64,000 nt of DNA, from the NCBI GenBank assembly GCA_963697675.1, contig CAVOOW010000007.1:62001-126000 (forward strand), written 5' to 3'. Below are positions 59,843 to 64,000 of this stretch, piece after piece; position 1 is the first letter of the stretch; each line of letters begins with the position of its first letter. A model generated the notes under the pieces. The model ran no database searches. It was not told where the DNA came from and saw only the letters and a list, made by a program, of their open reading frames with translations. Source of the DNA: CAVOOW01 sp963697675. GTDB taxonomy: Bacteria > Actinomycetota > Actinomycetes > JACCUZ01. Made by a program: the position numbers and the translations under genes.

Positions 59843-60880
59843 GTGACAAACTTGACTATCCGTGGCGCGCTTGCCGCCCTGCTGATCGCGCCCCTCGCGC
59901 TGACCGCCTGCTCGGGCAGCAGCGAGCCCAAGACGGTCAAGCCGGTGGAGTCGACCAGCCCGACGCCGACCACCACGTCGCCCTCACCGACACCGACGCC
60001 ACCAGCGCTGTCGGTGCTGTCCGGCAGGACCGGCAAGAAGGACGGCCCGGTCTATGCCGTGAAGGTCGACAACACGCACAATTCGCACCCGCAGCATCGG
60101 GTTGACGAAGGCCGACGTCGTCTACATCGAGCAGGTCGAGGGCGGAGTCACCCGCCTCGCCGCGGTCTTCTCCAGCACCTACCCCAAGCTCGTCGGACCG
60201 GTCCGCAGCGCTCGCATCAGCGACATCGACCTGCTGCGGCAGTACGGCACCGTCGGGCTCTTCTACTCCGGCTCGCAGACGCCGCTGTTGCCCAAGTTGC
60301 AGGCCGCCCCGCTGAAGCTGGTGTCCTTCGACGCCGACCGCACGGGATACACCCGCCAGCCGAACCGGCCGATGCCCTACGACGTGATCGGCGACTTCGC
60401 GACCCTGCGCAAGCGGGCCGGCAAGGTCTCGACACCGAAGGCCGCCGGCTACACGTTCGGCGACGCGCCGGCCGGGGGCAAGCCCGCCACGAACGTCTCG
60501 ATCGCCTACCAGTCGGCACGTCGTCGGCGCGCAGTGGTCGGCGAGCCAGAAGCGCTACCTGCTGTCGATGGACGGCGCCAAGGACATGGCCGAACGAGGG
60601 CGGCCAGCTCGGGCCCACGACCCTGATCGTGCAGTACTCCAAGCTGTCGCCGTCGCCGTACTTCGACGTCAACCACGCCAACACGCCGTTCACGAAGACG
60701 GTCGGCCGCGGCAAGGCGGTGTTCTTCCGCGACGGCAAGGAGTACCAGGGCAAGTGGAGCCGCAGCAAGGCCTCGGAGCCGACGAAGTACACCTTCGCCG
60801 ACGGCAGCCCCGCGGTCTTCGCTCCCGGCCAGGTCTGGATCGCCCTGCTTCCCAAGGGCCGGCCGGTCACGGCCAACTGA
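59843..60880 (+). CDS. DUF3048 lipoprotein (three frameshifts)
   Basis: A lipoprotein of about 344 residues of DUF3048, which is related to YerB. Lipobox LTAC at residue 20 after a hydrophobic signal, then a Thr/Pro/Ser-rich linker. The conserved domain starts GPVYAVKVDNTHNSHPQ. Three single-base insertions are inferred: near 60095 (CAG-C-ATC, before LTKADVVYIEQVEGG), near 60518 (GCA-C-GTC, before VVGAQWSASQKRYLL), and near 60593 (GCC-G-AAC, before NEGGQLGPTTLIVQY). The C-terminus GQVWIALLPKGRPV is back in the first frame. Cell-wall-related function is suspected in the family but not shown. Confidence 0.76.
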   Translation: MTNLTIRGALAALLIAPLALTACSGSSEPKTVKPVESTSPTPTTTSPSPTPTPPALSVLSGRTGKKDGPVYAVKVDNTHNSHPQHRVDEGRRRLHRAGRGRSHPPRRGLLQHLPQARRTGPQRSHQRHRPAAAVRHRRALLLRLADAAVAQVAGRPAEAGVLRRRPHGIHPPAEPADALRRDRRLRDPAQAGRQGLDTEGRRLHVRRRAGRGQARHERLDRLPVGTSSARSGRRARSATCCRWTAPRTWPNEGGQLGPTTLIVQYSKLSPSPYFDVNHANTPFTKTVGRGKAVFFRDGKEYQGKWSRSKASEPTKYTFADGSPAVFAPGQVWIALLPKGRPVTAN

Positions 60881-60908
60881 TCGGCCAGCTGAGCTGAGCG
60901 CCCGACTT

Positions 60909-60963
60909 GTGGACTCCCGGTCACCAGACACGCCGCAGGAATGGTGTGTCGGAGTCCACAAAA
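60909..60963. repeat. Palindrome E, related core, different arms
   Basis: TTGTGGACTCC (60909-60919) pairs perfectly with GGAGTCCACAA (60953-60963), and the inner GACACGCC/GGTGTGTC repeats the core of palindromes A to D. It lies 28 bp after the DUF3048 stop. A terminator or a member of the palindrome family with a different outer arm. Confidence 0.75.
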
Positions 60964-61049
60964 CGTGACTGTCGCCGGCGGGCCTACCATGGAGATGCGT
61001 CGGTCGCGACGCCGTTCCGTTTTGCCCACTTGTGCGAGAGAGGTTCAGC

Positions 61050-61979
61050 GTGTCCAGCCCCGAGGTCCCCGCAACGTCTGCCCCGACCGAGAAGGCGGCC
61101 GTGATCGGCACCGCTCGGGTCAAGCGAGGCATGGCCGAGATGCTCAAGGGCGGCGTCATCATGGACGTCGTCAACGCCGACCAGGCCAAGATCGCTGAGG
61201 ACGCCGGGGCCGTGGCCGTCATGGCGCTCGAGCGGGTCCCGGCCGACATCCGGGCCGAGGGCGGCGTGTCGCGCATGAGCGACCCCGACATGATCGACGG
61301 CATCGTCTCCGCCGTCTCGATCCCGGTCATGGCCAAGGCGCGCATCGGCCACTTCGTCGAGGCTCAGGTGCTGCAGTCGCTCGGCGTCGACTACGTCGAC
61401 GAGTCCGAGGTCCTGACCCCCGCCGACGAGGCTCACCACATCGACAAGTGGGCGTTCACCGTGCCCTTCGTCTGTGGTGCGACCAACCTCGGTGAGGCGC
61501 TGCGCCGCATCAGCGAGGGCGCCGCCATGATCCGATCCAAGGGCGAGGCCGGCACCGGCAACGTGGTCGAGGCGACCCGGCACATGCGCTCGATCCGCAC
61601 CGAGATCCGCCGGCTGGGGACCTTGGGCGAGGAAGAGCTCTATGCGGCCGCCAAGGAGCTGCGCGCCCCCATCGAGCTGGTCCGCGAGATCGCCGAGTCG
61701 GGCAAGCTGCCGGTCGTGCTGTTCACCGCGGGCGGCATCGCCACGCCCGCCGACGCCGCGATGATGATGCAGCTCGGTGCCGAGGGAGTGTTCGTCGGCT
61801 CCGGCATCTTCAAGTCCGGCGACCCGGCCAGGCGCGCCGAGGCGATCGTCAAGGCCACGACGTTCTTCGACGACCCCGACGTCATCGCGAAGGTCTCGCG
61901 TGGTCTTGGCGAGGCGATGGTCGGCATCAACCTCGACACGTTGAGCGCCGACCAGCGGCTGGCCAGCCGCGGCTGGTGA
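61050..61979 (+). CDS. pdxS: Pyridoxal 5'-phosphate synthase subunit PdxS
   Basis: The synthase subunit (309 residues) of the PdxST complex, making PLP from ribose 5-phosphate, glyceraldehyde 3-phosphate and ammonia. Recognised by GGVIMDVVNADQAKIAEDAGAVAVMALERVPADIR (landmarks MDVVNADQAKIAE and VAVMALERVPADIR), ISEGAAMIRSKGEAGTGN and FTAGGIATPADAAMMMQLG, with both catalytic lysines in the expected places. The GTG at 61050 is used. pdxT overlaps its stop by four bases. Confidence 0.95.
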   Translation: MSSPEVPATSAPTEKAAVIGTARVKRGMAEMLKGGVIMDVVNADQAKIAEDAGAVAVMALERVPADIRAEGGVSRMSDPDMIDGIVSAVSIPVMAKARIGHFVEAQVLQSLGVDYVDESEVLTPADEAHHIDKWAFTVPFVCGATNLGEALRRISEGAAMIRSKGEAGTGNVVEATRHMRSIRTEIRRLGTLGEEELYAAAKELRAPIELVREIAESGKLPVVLFTAGGIATPADAAMMMQLGAEGVFVGSGIFKSGDPARRAEAIVKATTFFDDPDVIAKVSRGLGEAMVGINLDTLSADQRLASRGW

Positions 61980-62590
61980 CCGCCCCGACGATCGGGGTCT
62001 TCGCCCTGCAGGGCGATGTCCGTGAGCACCTGCAGGTGCTCCGGTCCCTGGGTGCCAACGCGGTGCCGGTGCGTCGCCCGGCGGAGCTCGACGAGGTCGA
62101 CGCCCTGGTCCTGCCGGGTGGCGAGTCGACGACGATGGTCAAGCTGGCCGTGACGTTCGACCTGTTCGAGCCGCTGCGCAAGCGGGTGGCGGAGGGCATG
62201 CCGTCCTTCGGGTCGTGCGCGGGGATGATCCTGCTGGCCGACCGCATCGAGGACGGCATCGCCGGGCAGCCCACCATCGGCGGGCTCGATGTCGTCGTAC
62301 GCCGGAACGCCTTTGGACGCCAGGTCGACTCCTTCGAGGCCGACGTGCACATGACGGGCATCGACGGTGACCCGGTGCATGCGGTCTTCATCCGCGCGCC
62401 ATGGGTCGAGTCGACCGGCGCCGGCGTCGAGATCCTGGCGCGGGTCTGGGGCGGCCCGGCCGACGGTAGGGTCGTCGCGGTACGCGGCGGGGTCCACGAC
62501 CACCTGCTTGCCACCTCGTTCCACCCCGAGCTCACCGGTGACCCACGGGTCCACGAGTTGTTCCTGAAGATCGTGAGGGAGCGTTCATGA
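61976..62590 (+). CDS. pdxT: Pyridoxal 5'-phosphate synthase glutaminase subunit PdxT
   Basis: The 204-residue glutaminase that feeds ammonia to PdxS. Class I amidotransferase: GVFALQGDVREHLQVL at the N-terminus, PGGESTTMVKLA, nucleophile Cys in FGSCAGMILLAD near residue 81, and the His-Glu pair in ATSFHPELTGD near residue 182. The GTG overlaps the pdxS stop as GTGA, so the two are translationally coupled. Its stop overlaps a mini-ORF start as ATGA (62587-62590). Confidence 0.95.
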   Translation: MTAPTIGVFALQGDVREHLQVLRSLGANAVPVRRPAELDEVDALVLPGGESTTMVKLAVTFDLFEPLRKRVAEGMPSFGSCAGMILLADRIEDGIAGQPTIGGLDVVVRRNAFGRQVDSFEADVHMTGIDGDPVHAVFIRAPWVESTGAGVEILARVWGGPADGRVVAVRGGVHDHLLATSFHPELTGDPRVHELFLKIVRERS

Positions 62591-62662
62591 GCGAGCTTGC
62601 GAGCTCATCATCGGCACAGCGTGTTTGCGAGCGCGTCTGACGAGCGCCAGCGAGGAGGGCGC
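62587..62662 (+). other. Junction mini-ORF between pdxT and yebC
   Basis: ATG 62587 overlaps the pdxT stop as ATGA and opens a 17-codon ORF ending at 62640. It is followed by a GAGGAGGG ribosome site and the yebC ATG at 62663. The first codons (ATGAGCG) repeat those of yebC. The stretch is rich in GAGCG/GCGAGC repeats. It resembles the MIRU-like junctions at 50134 and 56802. Confidence 0.5.
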
Positions 62663-63416
62663 ATGAGCGGCCACTCCAAGTGGGCGACGACCAAGCACAA
62701 GAAGGCCGTTGTCGACGCGCGGCGCGGTGCGATGTTCGCCAAGCTGATCAAGAACATCGAGGTCGCCGCGCGCACCGGGGGCGGCGACCTCGCAGGCAAC
62801 CCGACGCTCTACGACGCGGTCCAGAAGGCGAAGAAGTCGTCGGTCCCCAACGACAACATCGACCGCGCCGCTCAAGCGCGGGTCCGGCGCTGAGGCGGGC
62901 GGGGCCGACTACCAGACGATCATGTACGAGGGTTACGGGCCCAACGGTGTCGCCGTGCTGGTCGAGTGCCTGACCGACAACCGCAACAGGGCCGCGTCAG
63001 AGGTGCGGATCGCGCTCACTCGCAACGGCGGGACGATGGCCGACCCCGGCTCGGTTTCCTACCTGTTCAACCGCAAGGGTGTCGTCATCGTGTCCAAGGT
63101 CGACGGCATGGGCGAGGACGACGTGCTGATGGCCGTCCTCGACGCCGGCGCCGAGGAGGTCAACGACCTCGGTGAGGCGTACGAGGTGGTCTCGGAGGCC
63201 ACCGATCTCGTGGCTGTGCGGACCGCCCTGCAGACGGCCGGCATCGACTACGACTCCGCCGACGCCTCGTTCATCCCCTCGGTCTACGTCCCGCTCGACG
63301 AGGACGGTGCTCGCAAGGTCTTCCGGCTCATCGAGGCGCTCGAGGACAGCGACGACGTGCAGAACGTGTGGGCCAACTACGACGTGTCCGACGAGATCAT
63401 GGAGTCCGTGGGCTAG
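62663..63416 (+). CDS. YebC/PmpR family regulator (frameshifted)
   Basis: A conserved protein of about 250 residues; family members act in translation of proline-rich stretches and as DNA-binding regulators. The start is MSGHSKWATTKHKKAVVDAR, then KLIKNIEVAARTGGGD. One extra C near 62880 breaks the frame after NDNIDRA; the second frame resumes at GADYQTIMYEGYGPNGVAVL and runs to the end, VWANYDVSDEIMESVG. The ATG at 62663 has GAGGAGGG. An essential-type gene in its conserved place before ruvC; the break is very probably a sequencing error. Confidence 0.87.
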
Positions 63417-63424
63417 AGCGCCTG

Positions 63425-63474
63425 GCGCGACCTTCGTCCCCGACACGCCGGTGTGTCGGGGCCAAAGGTCGCGC
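63425..63474. repeat. Palindromic repeat, copy D (mixed arms)
   Basis: Outer GCGCGACCTT/AAGGTCGCGC and core CGACACGCC/GGTGTGTCG pair, but the left middle is the TTCGTCCC type and the right the GGGGCCAAA type, the reverse of copy C. It begins 8 bp after the yebC stop, so a terminator role is possible. Confidence 0.8.
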
Positions 63475-63655
63475 TCCGGTCCGCGATGCGGGTGGTCGCG
63501 GAGGTCGCTTCGGGCGGGATTGGGGGGCGTGGGCGTGTCGCGCGGGGCTTGTCGGCGGTCGCCGGTAGCGTGTCTTCCCGAACAGGTGTTCGGACGATGC
63601 GGTGTCCAGCGTCTCGGCCGAGCGGCTCGGAACATCCGACGAGGGGTGGTACGGC

Positions 63656-64000
63656 GTGCGCGTGCTCGGGGTCGATCCGGGCCTGACCCGCTGCGGGCTA
63701 GGTGTCGTCGAGGGATCTGTCGGGCGGCCGCTGAGCCTGGTCGCCGTCGGCGTCGTGCGCACCTCGCCGACTGCCGACATCGGCGCCCGGCTGGTCGGCA
63801 TCGAGCGTGGCATCGAGGCCTGGCTCGACGAGCACCAGCCCGATGCGGTCGCCGTCGAGCGCGTGTTCAGCCAGCACAACGTGCGCACGGTCATGGGCAC
63901 GGCCCAGGCCAGCGCGGTCGCCATCGTCTGCGCAGCCCGACGCGGCCTGCCCGTCGCGCTGCACACGCCGAGCGAGATGAAGGCTGCGGTGACCGGCAAC
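63656..64000 (+). CDS. ruvC: Crossover junction endodeoxyribonuclease RuvC (partial)
   Basis: The first 115 codons of RuvC, the Holliday junction resolvase, running off the window. It starts GTG 63656 after GAGGGGTGG and reads VRVLGVDPGLTRCGLGVVEG, with the first catalytic Asp in GVDPGLTRCG. The second acidic residue is in AVAVERVFSQHNVRT, and the helix TAQASAVAIVCAARRGLPV follows. The gene order yebC then ruvC is standard. Confidence 0.92.
   Translation, partial: MRVLGVDPGLTRCGLGVVEGSVGRPLSLVAVGVVRTSPTADIGARLVGIERGIEAWLDEHQPDAVAVERVFSQHNVRTVMGTAQASAVAIVCAARRGLPVALHTPSEMKAAVTGN

Noticed and set aside
1..64000. Prophage, IS element or integrative element
   Set aside because: No transposase, integrase, terminal inverted repeats with target duplications or phage structural genes were seen.

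Overview
This is a high-GC window of actinobacterial type. The case rests on gene content and order. The right end carries thrS, a HIT protein, a CDP-alcohol phosphatidyltransferase, a PatA-like acyltransferase, a PimA-like mannosyltransferase, pdxS, pdxT, yebC and ruvC, the order of the phosphatidylinositol-mannoside and PLP locus of Mycobacterium and its relatives. An EF-G2 paralogue, an adjacent furA and katG, DinB-type proteins and frequent GTG starts agree. A Nocardioides-like member of the Propionibacteriales is plausible, but the sequence alone cannot fix the genus. No prophage, insertion sequence or CRISPR array was seen.

Layout. 0.1-4 kb: a NUDIX hydrolase, a RibD-type reductase, a tRNA-Arg(ACG)-like gene only 33 nt before rtcB, and a methyltransferase. 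4-6 kb: a self-contained ECF42-type sigma factor and DGPF/YCII protein module with a matching promoter. 6-14 kb: single accessory enzymes, a patatin, a secreted EEP nuclease, DUF899 and DUF2182 proteins, and an SRPBCC/ArsR pair with two operator palindromes. 15.9-19.5 kb: a four-gene ABC transporter and two-component operon. 19.6-23.2 kb: an esterase, a secreted protein, and DUF1349 and DUF3237 proteins. 23.3-26 kb: furA and katG with a likely leaderless furA promoter. 26-35.9 kb: a mosaic of small enzymes and regulators, including a CPYC flavoprotein divergent from an XRE-cupin regulator. 35.9-46 kb: a carbohydrate cluster with a SIS protein, an NgcEFG-like ABC importer, a DUF5107 protein, an amino-sugar kinase, a ROK repressor and a hydroxyacid-oxoacid transhydrogenase. 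46-47.4 kb: a secreted sugar dehydrogenase. 47.5-64 kb: the conserved housekeeping block, with a TetR-controlled NTF2-NmrA fusion and EF-G2 inserted in it.

Three patterns cut across genes. First, at least twelve genes, including katG, yebC and the PimA-like gene, are broken by single-base indels. About 15 of 16 events look like one extra base, which fits sequencing error better than decay, so these genes are annotated across the break. Second, gene junctions in the housekeeping block carry MIRU-like duplications that create mini-ORFs overlapping the neighbouring stop and start codons; the clearest is a chain of 44-bp copies of the first codons of the PimA-like gene. Third, a family of long palindromes with core GACACGCC/GGCGTGTC follows the 3' ends of genes.

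The strongest candidate for an undescribed system is the tRNA-Arg-like cloverleaf placed as the leader of rtcB, an RNA ligase that repairs tRNA.
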